A DNA stretch of 64,000 bases from Owenweeksia sp963758205 (GCA_963758205.1 CAVWUM010000002.1:1784661-1848660); one strand, 5' to 3'; counted from the stretch's first letter, positions 26,442 through 36,063 are shown. Notes: a model not told the origin generated them from the letters alone. Numbers and translations: made by a program.

Positions 26442-29033
26442 TTAGTTATTGGTAAAGAAAGATGAAACGCCTACCCTTATGCCAAAGGTATAGGGCTCTA
26501 TGCCGGTGAAGCTTTGCACAAACTCCAGCCTGAATATATTAAAGATGTTATCTATACCATAGCCGATTTCGCTGTAGTGGGGCGAGGTGGTGGTTTTTAA
26601 GTAATTAATAAAGAGGTTTTCTTTAACACCACTTAGGCGCACAATGGGTATTTGTGTAAATAAAAATTTGCGAAAGCGAATATGGGAGAGAGCCGATACG
26701 TATTGCCGGTTGGTACTGTACAAGTAGTAATCAAGCAGGCGAAAATTGCCGGTTACACTTAGAGGGGCTATTTCCGTAAGCCCGCCTTCAAAATGTTTAA
26801 AATCGGTAAAGAGCATTCCGTTATTTCTTAAGAATCCACCCGCCCTGGCATCAATATCAAAAGTGGCCCTTACACCAAGGTCAAACTCTGTTTTGAGTCC
26901 AACCTCCAGTTGTTGAAAGTCGGTTGTGCTGTTAAAAACTCCATTCCAACCGGCATTATAGTTTAGCATAAATGCAGGAGAGGAGCTTTTTACCGGACGA
27001 AGAACACCGTTGTACTTCCGGTACTTCAGCCAGGGATTCCACACTAACTCTACCTTACTTAGCAAAGCCTTACTGTAGCTAAATTGAGTTTGCCCATTTT
27101 CAATATTAACGGGATCGTTTGAACTGTATTCCCACTCATCAAAACGCACTGCTGCCAATTCGGTATTGTTAGTCAAGCTATTTCTTGAGGCCCACTGAAG
27201 CGAACCGTTTACCAAAAACCTGTATTTAAAATTGCGGCTATAACTAAGTTGGATAAAGTCCTTTTCATACAACTTCATGTAGTTGCGCTCCATAAAAAGG
27301 GAATACACCGAGTTTATGAATGGGTTAATAGCATCCGTATGAAACTGAGAAATATAATGGCCTCCGCTTAGCGTCCAGGTGTTTCGCTGCTCCATCTTGC
27401 CGTACTCTAATCCTGCGTTTAATTGCGCATATAATTCTGTGCTGGCAAACCCATACCTGATGGTAGGGGTGATGGAAAGTTTTCCAAATCGCCTCTTATA
27501 AATTTCAAGAGTGGATTCGAGATCAAGGTTAAAACCCTCCACCGTATTAAAGCGAATACGGGGGATTATACCAGGGTTACGAAGCCAAACACTATCACTA
27601 AACTTTTTTGAGCCACCCAATAAAAAGTCACCAAAATCCAGGGTTTCGTAGCCAGGTTTGTAGGTGGAGTCCTTTTTCTGTTCCACATATACACTATCGT
27701 CAATTTTATAGCTCTCCCTTTCCTTTTTGGTGAGAGGTACACTTCGCACTTTTGCCCAATAGGCAGAATCCCCCCTGGCGGCAAGCGAGTCTATTTTATA
27801 CTCATAATCGGAGATAACGTCCTGTTCACCTTTTTCCTTCTGCTCCTCTTTTTCATACTGGCGCATTAGTTTTCTGAACTGCTTTCGGCTTACTTTTTTG
27901 TCATCCGTAAACACCTCGTCCATCCCTTTATCTACTTCTCCCTCGTTTATAGATTCAATTTCTTCAGGAGCTTCTTCAATTTTCTCATCCACCAAAATCA
28001 CGGTATCGGCCAGGTCTTCATTTCTATCCACCACATACCTCATTACCGAGGCCAGGTACTTATACCCTCCTTCAAAACCAAAAAATGATGCTCTGTATTC
28101 AAATTGCTGATTGATGGGCATCCATATTTCATCGGTAACGGGGGCATAAAACTGCGTAATAGTTATATCAAATAATTGAATCCTCGTTTGCAGGTTAAGG
28201 CTATGAATATTCCAGAACTGATCGCGGATAAACACCTTACCCTGAAATACCTTTTCGCCCCTGGAGCGCGGTATAACTTCAATTTCGTGAATTTTATAAC
28301 CACGATCTTCAAACCCTCTTACATACTTAAACCGGTAATAAGCCATAGCCTTTGGCGATAATGGTGAAACCGCCTCTGCCACGGTAGGCTGATAAAAGCT
28401 GGCGCTTACATATGAGTTGGGATTTGCCCCCTCCAATTCCTGACCTGAGGCCCGAACAGAGATTACCTTTTCCTTAAAAGTATTGGGGCGCTCAAAGCTC
28501 ACCTCACTTACCGATTCAGAAGTAAATACACGGCTGGTATCCACACCATCCTTAGCGGCCATGTTCGCAAACATTGCCGGTATTTTATCAAGCTTGCCAG
28601 TACCTTTTATATATACTTCGGCCGTATAGCCATCATATTGTAGTAAGTGATAGGGTGCTTTGGCGATGGCTTTCCGCATAATGGAATAAGCGGGATCTTC
28701 AGCACTGCCTGTTATCGAAACTTCTTCTAAAGTTTCCGTTTGAGGCATCAGCCTGATGTTGAGCTCGATAAAATCATCACTTATTGTAACCTTGCGCTGC
28801 TGGGTTGTAAAGCCTACGTACTGGAAGGTTATTTCGTATTGGCCCGGGGGTAGCATCAGTTTGTACTGGCCATCAACATTAGAGCTTGTACCAGTGCCTT
28901 TTTGCTTAATAAATACTGAAGCATAAGGAAGAGGATCCCCGTTTTCGTCAGTAATAACTCCATTTACACCTTGAGAGAGGGCGGAAAAGCAGCCAAGAAA
29001 CAGGCCAAGTAATGCTATCTTTTTCAGGATCAT
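26442..29033 (-). CDS. DUF5686/carboxypeptidase-regulatory-like outer-membrane protein
   Basis: An 863-residue protein. The signal peptide (ending ALSQG) leads into a carboxypeptidase-regulatory-like beta domain (about 23-90, GVITDENGDPLPYASVFIKQ, ending GFTTQQRKV), then the DUF5686 region and a long C-terminal beta-barrel-like part ending FGIRVGVSSFF. The family is widespread in Bacteroidota outer membranes and of unknown function; the first domain is shared with TonB-dependent receptors. It follows lspA by 72 bp on the same strand. Confidence 0.87.
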   Translation of the reverse strand: MILKKIALLGLFLGCFSALSQGVNGVITDENGDPLPYASVFIKQKGTGTSSNVDGQYKLMLPPGQYEITFQYVGFTTQQRKVTISDDFIELNIRLMPQTETLEEVSITGSAEDPAYSIMRKAIAKAPYHLLQYDGYTAEVYIKGTGKLDKIPAMFANMAAKDGVDTSRVFTSESVSEVSFERPNTFKEKVISVRASGQELEGANPNSYVSASFYQPTVAEAVSPLSPKAMAYYRFKYVRGFEDRGYKIHEIEVIPRSRGEKVFQGKVFIRDQFWNIHSLNLQTRIQLFDITITQFYAPVTDEIWMPINQQFEYRASFFGFEGGYKYLASVMRYVVDRNEDLADTVILVDEKIEEAPEEIESINEGEVDKGMDEVFTDDKKVSRKQFRKLMRQYEKEEQKEKGEQDVISDYEYKIDSLAARGDSAYWAKVRSVPLTKKERESYKIDDSVYVEQKKDSTYKPGYETLDFGDFLLGGSKKFSDSVWLRNPGIIPRIRFNTVEGFNLDLESTLEIYKRRFGKLSITPTIRYGFASTELYAQLNAGLEYGKMEQRNTWTLSGGHYISQFHTDAINPFINSVYSLFMERNYMKLYEKDFIQLSYSRNFKYRFLVNGSLQWASRNSLTNNTELAAVRFDEWEYSSNDPVNIENGQTQFSYSKALLSKVELVWNPWLKYRKYNGVLRPVKSSSPAFMLNYNAGWNGVFNSTTDFQQLEVGLKTEFDLGVRATFDIDARAGGFLRNNGMLFTDFKHFEGGLTEIAPLSVTGNFRLLDYYLYSTNRQYVSALSHIRFRKFLFTQIPIVRLSGVKENLFINYLKTTTSPHYSEIGYGIDNIFNIFRLEFVQSFTGIEPYTFGIRVGVSSFFTNN

Positions 29034-29105
29034 TTTGGTAAATATAAATCCTGATACATTCTTATTATTGAACGGAATAATAAAAATGGGCTGGAAAAGT
29101 ATTTC

Positions 29106-29696
29106 CTACTTCTTAAAAATAGTTTTCTGAAAAAGTAAAAGGAGCCCAACTCCGATAGAGATGGAAGTATCGGCCACATTAAAAATGGGCCTGAAGAAAA
29201 TAAAGTAATCACCACCCCAAAAGGGTAACCACTCAGGCAGGTAACCTTTATAAAGCGGGAAGTAAAACATATCTACCACCTGCCCATGAAACCAGCTGGC
29301 ATACCCGCCCTCAGGTGGTAGAAAATTAGCTATTTGCCCATTGCTGCTGCTGAATAGCACTCCGTAAAAAATGGAATCGATAATGTTACCAATGGCACCT
29401 GCCAAAATGAGAGAAACCGAAACGATAGCGATATTGGCAGCTTTTTCTTTAATCAGATTGCGAAGCCAATAAATTATACCACCCACTACTATTATCCTGA
29501 AAAGGGTAAGGATTAGCTTGCCATAGCTGCCACCAAGCTCCATCCCAAAGGCCATCCCTGGGTTTTCAATAAAATGGATAAAAGCCCAGTCGGTAATTTT
29601 AAAGTTATCGCCTAGTGCCATATTGGTTTTAATCCAGATTTTTAAAACCTGATCAACCAACAGCACTAAAAAAACAATAAGGGCAGCTTTTTTCAA
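29106..29696 (-). CDS. lspA: Signal peptidase II (lipoprotein)
   Basis: LspA, 196 residues, cleaves the signal peptide of diacylglyceryl-modified prolipoproteins in the inner membrane. Four membrane helices are visible. The catalytic aspartates are in AIGNIIDSIFYGV and FNVADTSISIGV, both intact. An insertion between them (with SSSNGQIANFLPPEGGYASW) is common in Bacteroidota. The gene lies 6 bp after the DksA-like gene, so the pair is probably co-transcribed. Confidence 0.95.
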   Translation of the reverse strand: MKKAALIVFLVLLVDQVLKIWIKTNMALGDNFKITDWAFIHFIENPGMAFGMELGGSYGKLILTLFRIIVVGGIIYWLRNLIKEKAANIAIVSVSLILAGAIGNIIDSIFYGVLFSSSNGQIANFLPPEGGYASWFHGQVVDMFYFPLYKGYLPEWLPFWGGDYFIFFRPIFNVADTSISIGVGLLLLFQKTIFKK

Positions 29697-29702
29697 ATCA
29701 GC

Positions 29703-30104
29703 TTATTGACGGTTTTTTGCTTCAATGCTAAGGGTAGCATGTGGTACCAGCTTAAGCCTTTCTTTACTAATAAGCTTACCGGTAACACGGCAAATACCAT
29801 AGGTTTTGTTTTCAATGCGCACCATGGCATTTTTAAGGTCGCGGATAAATTTTTCCTGACGGGAAGCCAACTGGCTGTTCGCCTCTTTGCTCATGGTATC
29901 GCTACCTTCCTCAAAAGCTTTAAAGGTGGGCGAGGTATCATCAGTACCATTGCTCTTATCGTTGGCAAAAGTTTCTTTTAGCAGTTCAAGGTCGGCTTCA
30001 GCCTTTACCATTTTCTCTTGTATAAGGGCTTTAAACTCGTTGAGCTCCTCATCAGAGTAACGAACCTTATCGGTGTTCTGTACTTTCTCTGTCATCGTTT
30101 TCAA
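29703..30104 (-). CDS. DksA/TraR-like protein with a single zinc-finger cysteine
   Basis: A 133-residue protein with the coiled-coil DksA-type body (VRYSDEELNEFKALIQEKM) and a C-terminal finger region YGICRVTGKLIS, then LVPHATLSIEAK. Classical DksA has four cysteines there; only one is present. From memory that is usual in Bacteroidota homologues. It may bind the RNA polymerase secondary channel with ppGpp; this is family knowledge. The start is ATG 30104 or the ATG three codons later. A hairpin (30115-30123 with 30134-30142) lies in the leader and may end ileS transcription. Confidence 0.85.
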   Translation of the reverse strand: MKTMTEKVQNTDKVRYSDEELNEFKALIQEKMVKAEADLELLKETFANDKSNGTDDTSPTFKAFEEGSDTMSKEANSQLASRQEKFIRDLKNAMVRIENKTYGICRVTGKLISKERLKLVPHATLSIEAKNRQ

Positions 30105-30248
30105 ATTTTATAAAGGCCGCTTACTATCTCTGCTAAGTGGCCGGTGTAACAGCGTTTCAAATTTTTCACAAACTAAACGAAAAAAAATAAAGCATGTTAC
30201 AGACTATTCGTTCAAATAACCAACCAGCCGTATAAAATGCTTATCGAT

Positions 30249-33200
30249 CTAAATCTTTTTAAGAGATATTTTAGTTTTTATTTCATCAAAATCAACTTCC
30301 AGTCCTTCATCAAGGCTATCTGTAAGTTCCAGTTTTTCGGCAAGGGTTTCATCAGAAATGTATTGACTGTTGCGATTTACGGCTTCTTCAACCGCATCAA
30401 CACGCAGCACTTTCAGTTCAATACGATCGGTAACTTCCAGTCCGGTATCCTTACGGAGATTTTGAATGCGGTTGATCAATTCGCGGGCAATACCTTCGTA
30501 ACGCAACTCCTCGCTCAATGTTACATCCAGCGCCACGGTTACTCCACTCTCGGTCATTACCAGCCAGCCGGGTATGTCTTCCGTTGATATTTCAATATCG
30601 TCCACCAGGAGCTCTACTTCCTGGCCTTCAAGGGTTAGCTCATACTTTCCATCGGCCTCCAGCCTGGCAATGTCATCCTGGTTAAACTGAGCCACAGCAT
30701 CTGAGATTTGCTTCATCAGTTTGCCGTAGCGAGGTCCGAGCTTTTTAAAATCGGGTTTGGCCTTCTTTACCAATACACCACTCACATCTTCTAAAATCTC
30801 CAGTTCCTTTACATTCACTTCAGAAAGCACAATCTCTTTAATGCTTTTCAGCAGATCAACAGTTTCAGCCTTTAAGGCGGGTAACATCATTTTTTGCAAT
30901 GGCTGGCGTACTTTTATATTTTCACGCTTACGCAGAGATAATACCATAGAGCTCAATTGCTGCGCCAGTTCCATACGGTTATTCAGGCGCTCATCAATCA
31001 ATTCGGTTTGGGCTTCCGCCAGATACGTCAGGTGCACAGATTTTTCCTTGTTGTCAGCAGCCAATGGTGCTGTAAGGTTTTGGTACAGCCAATCCGCAAA
31101 AAACGGGGCAATAGGGCTCATCAACTGACTTAAGGTAAACAGGCATTCGTAAAGAGTTTCGTAAGCCATTTGCTTGTCAAGGCTCATTTCCCCTTTCCAA
31201 AAACGTCTGCGGCAAAGGCGCACATACCAGTTGCTTAGCTCTTCATCTACAAACTCAGATACAGCGCGGCCGGCACGTGTAGGCTCATAATCATTAAAAC
31301 TATTTTTAACCGTTTGCTTTACCACCTGCAGGCGCGATAAAATCCAGCGGTCCAATTCAGGGCGGTCTTCAATTTTGGTGAGGTTGGCAGAGTCCCACTC
31401 AAAGCTATCAATGTTAGCGTAAAGCGAAAAGAAGGAGTAGGTATTGTACAGCGTACCAAAAAACTTGCGCTGCACCTCGGCTATGCCCTCAAGATCAAAT
31501 TTCAGGTTATCCCATGGCTGGGCATTGGTAATCATATACCAGCGTACCGCATCGGAGCCATATTTTTCAATGGTCTCAAAAGGATCAACGGCATTACCTA
31601 GGCGTTTGGACATTTTCTGACCGTTTTTATCCAGCACCAACCCATTGCTCACTACATTTTTATAGGCTACAGAATCGAATACCAAACCGGCAATAGTGTG
31701 TAGGGTGTAGAACCAGCCACGGGTTTGGTCTACTCCTTCGGCAATAAAGTCTGCGGGGAATAGTCCAGCTTCCTCAAGCCCTTTGGCCCCCAAACCCCCT
31801 AAGGGGGCTTTTTCCCCCTCGGAACTTATGTCTGGAAGTTGCTCTAATTTGGTTTTAATTTGATGAAGAACTCTGTCAAGGTTTTCCAAGACCTCTTCGT
31901 TACTAAACCTTAAGAAACTATACCCATTATTTGAAAGGTTTTCCATTCTTAGCTCATCCTTTTCAACTTGCTCTGGAGAGCTGTGATAGCCACCATCAAC
32001 CTCCACAATTAGCTTTTTTCTAAGGCAAACAAAGTCGGGAATGTAAGCTTCAATTATATGTTGCCTCCTGAATTTGTAGTCCGCCAGTTTTTTGCCTCTA
32101 AGGTGCTCCCAAAGAATATTCTCCGCCTCAGTTGCATTTTTGCGCATTTCTTTAGCCCTGTTACTTAGCTCCTCATAAATTGCGGGATTAGCGGTTTGCC
32201 AAGCCCCATCTCTCCCCCTTAGGGGGCTGGGGGGCTGGGGGCTCTCAAACGGGTAATGCCATTGCGCATACGGCATAGCCCCACTATCAAACCAAACATC
32301 AATAAGGTCCGCCTCTCTGCGCATGGGGTCACCCTTACTTGATTTCAGGATTACATCATCAACAATGTGGCGATGAAGGTCAACAGTGTCATAATTCTCA
32401 TCAGACAGGTTGCCTACTTCAAATTTCTCAAAAGGGTGAGAATCCATCAGGCCGGCTTCCACGGCTTCATCGCACGCAGCCTTCAGTTCCTCAACACTTC
32501 CGAATATTTTTCTTTCCGTACCATCTTCGGTACTCCAGATAGGCAGCGGAATACCCCAGTAGCGTGAGCGGCTAAGGTTCCAGTCGTTGGCATTTTCCAA
32601 CCAGTTACCAAAGCGGCCTTCACCCGTGCTTTTGGGTTTCCAGTTTATGGTTTTGTTTAGCGCTACGAGTCTTTCCTTATCTGCGGTAACGCGGATAAAC
32701 CAGCTATCCAGCGGGTAATACAATACCGGTTTATCGGTACGCCAGCAATGGGGATAGCTGTGCACGTACTTCTCCACTTTAAAGGCCTTGTTTTCTTCCT
32801 TCAGCCTGATAGCGATTTCTATATCTACCGATTTATCGGGAGCCTCACCATCAGCGTAGTATTCATTTTTTACATACTTGCCGGCATGTTCACCCATGTG
32901 TTTGGTAAATCGGCCTTGCAGATCAACCAACGGTACGGGGTTTTCGTTATCATCAAGTACCAGCATCGGTGGTACAGCAGGCATGGCTTCTTTAGCCACT
33001 TTGGCATCATCAGCACCAAAAGTTGGTGCAGTGTGCACTATACCCGTACCATCTTCGGTGGTTACAAAGTCTCCCGAAATTACCCGGAAGGCATTTTCTG
33101 CATTTTCGTAAGGAAGTGCATAAGGTAGAAGCTGCTCATAGCGCAGTTCCATAAGATCAGAACCCAGGCCTTCCCAAACGATGGACCAGGGAATGTTTTT

Positions 33201-34115
33201 GCCCTTAGCATCGTAATCCAAAAGCGGCTGATCCTTTTGATCTTCCTTAAAATACTTCCCGATAAGGTTTTTAGCCAGAATTACTTTTTGGGACTCATGG
33301 GTGTACTGGTTAAAAGTTTCAACCATTACGTACACTATGCTTTTTCCAACGGTCAATGCTGTGTTGCTTGGCAACGTCCAGGGTGTGGTGGTCCATGCCA
33401 AAAAGTACACTTTATCGGTAACCTTTACGGCTTCACCAAATGTCTTTTCAAAGCGTTCATTACGCGTTATCGGAAACTGGGCAATAACCGTAGTATCGGT
33501 AACATCTCGGTAACTGCCCGGCATATTTACTTCGTGGGAGCTTAGCCCTGTACCGGCTTTGGGTGAATATGGCTGAATGGTGTAACCCTTATAGATTAAA
33601 TCCTTTTCCCAAAGCTGCTTAAGCAGCCACCACACGGTTTCCATGTATTTGGGTTTGTAGGTGATGTAAGGGTCATCCATATCCACCCAGTAGCCCATTT
33701 TTTCGGTGAGGTCATTCCACACATCAGTGTATCGCATTACGGCCTTTTTGCAGGCTTCGTTATACTCCTCTACCGAAATCTTTTTACCGATATCCTCTTT
33801 AGTGATACCCAACTCTTTTTCCACGCCAAGTTCTACCGGAAGTCCGTGTGTATCCCAGCCAGCCTTGCGTTTTACCTGGTAACCATCCAAAGTTTTAAAA
33901 CGACAAAAAATATCCTTTATAGCGCGAGCCATTACGTGGTGAATGCCTGGCAAACCATTGGCCGAGGGTGGTCCTTCGTAAAAGGTAAATGTTGGTTTTC
34001 CTTCGCGGGAAGAAATGCTTTCCTCAAAAGTATTATTGTCTTTCCAATATTTTAATACCTCACGGCTGATGCCGGAAAGGTCTAAATACTTGTATTCAGG
34101 GTATTTGCGCGTCAT
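30249..34115 (-). CDS. ileS: Isoleucyl-tRNA synthetase with inserted DUF559 endonuclease domain
   Basis: IleRS charges tRNA-Ile. The frame is 1288 codons; relatives have about 1130. The HIGH-type motif is GLPGIHH (54-60), the editing domain follows, DVWFDSGAMPYAQWHYPFE comes before the insertion, and KMSKR lies near residue 835. Residues 625-781 are foreign. They carry a DUF559/Vsr-like domain with TEAENILWEHLRGKKL, KFRRQH, IPDFVC and KKLIVEVDGGYH, all apparently intact. Removing these 157 residues joins HYPFE to EAGLFPADFIAEGVDQTRG, which reads as normal IleRS. The insertion is between the editing domain and the KMSKS loop. It keeps the frame and has no stop codon, so the fused enzyme is probably made and active; the gene is almost certainly the only ileS but that cannot be seen here. 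Confidence 0.95.
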   Translation of the reverse strand: MTRKYPEYKYLDLSGISREVLKYWKDNNTFEESISSREGKPTFTFYEGPPSANGLPGIHHVMARAIKDIFCRFKTLDGYQVKRKAGWDTHGLPVELGVEKELGITKEDIGKKISVEEYNEACKKAVMRYTDVWNDLTEKMGYWVDMDDPYITYKPKYMETVWWLLKQLWEKDLIYKGYTIQPYSPKAGTGLSSHEVNMPGSYRDVTDTTVIAQFPITRNERFEKTFGEAVKVTDKVYFLAWTTTPWTLPSNTALTVGKSIVYVMVETFNQYTHESQKVILAKNLIGKYFKEDQKDQPLLDYDAKGKNIPWSIVWEGLGSDLMELRYEQLLPYALPYENAENAFRVISGDFVTTEDGTGIVHTAPTFGADDAKVAKEAMPAVPPMLVLDDNENPVPLVDLQGRFTKHMGEHAGKYVKNEYYADGEAPDKSVDIEIAIRLKEENKAFKVEKYVHSYPHCWRTDKPVLYYPLDSWFIRVTADKERLVALNKTINWKPKSTGEGRFGNWLENANDWNLSRSRYWGIPLPIWSTEDGTERKIFGSVEELKAACDEAVEAGLMDSHPFEKFEVGNLSDENYDTVDLHRHIVDDVILKSSKGDPMRREADLIDVWFDSGAMPYAQWHYPFESPQPPSPLRGRDGAWQTANPAIYEELSNRAKEMRKNATEAENILWEHLRGKKLADYKFRRQHIIEAYIPDFVCLRKKLIVEVDGGYHSSPEQVEKDELRMENLSNNGYSFLRFSNEEVLENLDRVLHQIKTKLEQLPDISSEGEKAPLGGLGAKGLEEAGLFPADFIAEGVDQTRGWFYTLHTIAGLVFDSVAYKNVVSNGLVLDKNGQKMSKRLGNAVDPFETIEKYGSDAVRWYMITNAQPWDNLKFDLEGIAEVQRKFFGTLYNTYSFFSLYANIDSFEWDSANLTKIEDRPELDRWILSRLQVVKQTVKNSFNDYEPTRAGRAVSEFVDEELSNWYVRLCRRRFWKGEMSLDKQMAYETLYECLFTLSQLMSPIAPFFADWLYQNLTAPLAADNKEKSVHLTYLAEAQTELIDERLNNRMELAQQLSSMVLSLRKRENIKVRQPLQKMMLPALKAETVDLLKSIKEIVLSEVNVKELEILEDVSGVLVKKAKPDFKKLGPRYGKLMKQISDAVAQFNQDDIARLEADGKYELTLEGQEVELLVDDIEISTEDIPGWLVMTESGVTVALDVTLSEELRYEGIARELINRIQNLRKDTGLEVTDRIELKVLRVDAVEEAVNRNSQYISDETLAEKLELTDSLDEGLEVDFDEIKTKISLKKI
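31778..32243 (-). mobile_element. DUF559 endonuclease element inside ileS
   Basis: This 466-bp insertion lies in ileS. Its ends are inverted G/C-rich palindromes. The right end (32212-32243), read on the minus strand, starts GCCCCCAGCCCCCCAGCCCC; the left end (31785-31820) reads GCCCCCAAACCCCCTAAGGG. Between them is a DUF559 nuclease coding region, read in the ileS frame, with an internal ATG at 32147 (MRKNATEAEN) that resembles the start of free-standing DUF559 proteins. CTCAA flanks both sides (31773-31777 and 32244-32248) in the same codon phase, as a 5-bp target duplication would. Element plus one duplication is 471 bp, exactly 157 codons. Confidence 0.72.
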
Positions 34116-34243
34116 TTACGTGCGGTTTTTTTAAAGAGGCGCAAAGGTAAGTATTATAAGGACTTTTGGGAGGGGTAGTATCGGGGCTTATTGGTAGTAA
34201 AGGGCTATCGAAACATGAAGTGTTAAAAGAGAACTTGATGGTT

Positions 34244-35371
34244 CTATTTTCGTAAAAACCCATCCATATTTTCGGGTGAAATCAGTTCGATTACGGCTTC
34301 GGGGTAACCTTTTGTAAAGGTTACAGGAAATTTACGTTTGCGCTTTTCACTCCATTTAAACTCTGCAGCTAAAAGCTGGTCGGCACTTTCTTCGATATAA
34401 TCTATTTCCTGTTGTTGGGTAGTTCGCCAAAAAAAGCTCTTTGCCTTGCGCTGCTGCTGTTGTAAAAACTTCATGCGCTCACTTATTATATAGTTTTCCC
34501 ATAGGGCACCGGCATCTGCACGCTTGGCCATAGGGTTAAAATTGCCGGTAACGGCATTGATGATGCCGTTGTCATAAAAGTATATTTTCTTTCCCTTACG
34601 TATTTCGTTGCGCACGTTTCGGTTAAGAGCCGGGAGTGTAAAAATCACAAAAGCCATTTCGAGTAATTGAATATATTTTTCGATGGTTTTATTATCTGCC
34701 TTTACAAGTCGGCTTAGCTCATTCAGGTTTATTTCACTACCAATTTGAAGGGCCAAAGCTCTCACAATCTTTTCCAGTAGGTGTGGCTTTTTCACTTTTT
34801 CCAGGGTAAATAGGTCTTTATATAAATAACTCTCAGCAAGCAAGGAGAGGTGTTCTTCTGCATTGGCCGGATCGATAATAATTTCAGGATAAGACCCATA
34901 AATTATACGTTGCTCCAGGAGGCGTTTTTCGGTTATAAAATCAGTGTAGTTAACCAGTTCGCTGTATGCCAGTGGCAACAATAGTATCTCATATTTACGT
35001 CCGGTAAGGGGTTCATTTACATGATTAGCTAATTCAAAGGAAGAGGAACCGGTGGCGATAACCTGAACGCTTTTAATCTGATCTACTATAATTTTAATGA
35101 GCAATCCAGGGTTAGGAATACGTTGAGCTTCGTCAATCAGTAGTACCTCATTATTTGCAATAATTGTTTTGAGTTGAGTAGCGTTGGGGTTGCTCAGCAG
35201 TTCTCTGGTATCACTGTCATCGCCATTAAGACGAAGGATTTTTCGGTTAAGTTTTTGTAATAACTGTTCTGCAAACGTAGTCTTACCGACCTGCCGGGGG
35301 CCATATATAATAAATGCTTTGCCCCTGAAAAGCCTCTGGATAGCATAGTCGATTTGCGCCCTTTTTATCAT
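34244..35371 (-). CDS. AAA ATPase with DUF4143 domain
   Basis: A 375-residue protein. The N-terminal AAA_14 ATPase has the P-loop GPRQVGKT (24-31), Walker B VLLIDEAQRI and a sensor ATGSSSFELA. The C-terminal DUF4143 domain contains a nuclease-like stretch FFWRTTQQQEIDYIEE and LAAEFKWSEKRKR, which keeps the E-x-K feature of PD-(D/E)xK folds. These genes are common, patchily distributed and of unknown function, often suspected to be mobile or defence-linked. It stands alone. A 32-bp tandem repeat runs through its start codon and upstream (35370-35450). Confidence 0.88.
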   Translation of the reverse strand: MIKRAQIDYAIQRLFRGKAFIIYGPRQVGKTTFAEQLLQKLNRKILRLNGDDSDTRELLSNPNATQLKTIIANNEVLLIDEAQRIPNPGLLIKIIVDQIKSVQVIATGSSSFELANHVNEPLTGRKYEILLLPLAYSELVNYTDFITEKRLLEQRIIYGSYPEIIIDPANAEEHLSLLAESYLYKDLFTLEKVKKPHLLEKIVRALALQIGSEINLNELSRLVKADNKTIEKYIQLLEMAFVIFTLPALNRNVRNEIRKGKKIYFYDNGIINAVTGNFNPMAKRADAGALWENYIISERMKFLQQQQRKAKSFFWRTTQQQEIDYIEESADQLLAAEFKWSEKRKRKFPVTFTKGYPEAVIELISPENMDGFLRK

Positions 35372-35450
35372 TATTTTGGATTTAAATCCGATAAAAGTAT
35401 AATTATTTTGGATTACAATCCTACAAAAGCATAATTATTTTGGATTTGAG
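35370..35450. repeat. 32-bp tandem repeat with GGATT dyads upstream of the AAA/DUF4143 gene
   Basis: Copies start at 35370, 35402 and 35434, exactly 32 bp apart; the third is partial. Each begins ATTATTTTGGATT. The first holds the perfect palindrome GGATTTAAATCC and the second the near-palindrome GGATTACAATCC; the third keeps only the first half. The first copy overlaps the ATG. This looks like an array of operator sites for a dimeric repressor, spaced about three helical turns. Confidence 0.7.
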
Positions 35451-35529
35451 AATTAAGGTAAGTTGTCTTTTGGTAGATATTAAACCTGCTCAACTACAAA
35501 TTCATAGCTTTAAAATTTATTAAAAACCT

Positions 35530-36063
35530 ATGCGCAAACTCTCACTTTACATAGCGGCTTCTATTGACGGATACATCGCCAAACCAGATGGCTCTGTAGA
35601 TTGGCTGGATGAATTTCCAAACCCTGATGAGCCCGATATGGGTTACTTTGAATTTATTAAAGATGTGGATACCCTTCTGTTTGGAGCCAACACCTATAGG
35701 CAGGTTTTAACCTTTGGTGAATGGCCTTATGAAAGCAAAGAGTGCTTTGTGTTCAACAGAAATCCAGTGGCTGCCCATGATGATAAAGTCACCTTTGTTT
35801 CTGGTGATATTGCACACTTTGTTTCGGATCTAAAAAACAAAGCCGGCAAAACCATTTGGCTTGTAGGTGGAGGGGAAATAAACAGCCTCATGCTGAACAA
35901 TAACCTTATTGATGAGGTAATTTTAACCTTGGTACCTATAGTGCTTGGCGAGGGTATTCCGCTTTTTGCACATGGAAAACTGCTTAAAATCATGAAGCTG
36001 GCCAATACACGAACCTTTGCTAACGGTATGGTTCAGATTATTTATGCAAAACCCGAAATATGA
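35530..36063 (+). CDS. RibD C-terminal-like dihydrofolate reductase-family protein
   Basis: A 177-residue protein of the RibD-C/DHFR-like fold: LSLYIAASIDGYIAKPDGS with DWLDEF, TLLFGANTYRQVL, the NADPH loop IWLVGGGEINSLML and LTLVPIVLGEGIPLF. Such lone YyaP/YwjB-like proteins are NADPH reductases of unknown substrate. Its stop overlaps the start of the channel gene as ATGA, so the two are translated together. Confidence 0.87.
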   Translation: MRKLSLYIAASIDGYIAKPDGSVDWLDEFPNPDEPDMGYFEFIKDVDTLLFGANTYRQVLTFGEWPYESKECFVFNRNPVAAHDDKVTFVSGDIAHFVSDLKNKAGKTIWLVGGGEINSLMLNNNLIDEVILTLVPIVLGEGIPLFAHGKLLKIMKLANTRTFANGMVQIIYAKPEI

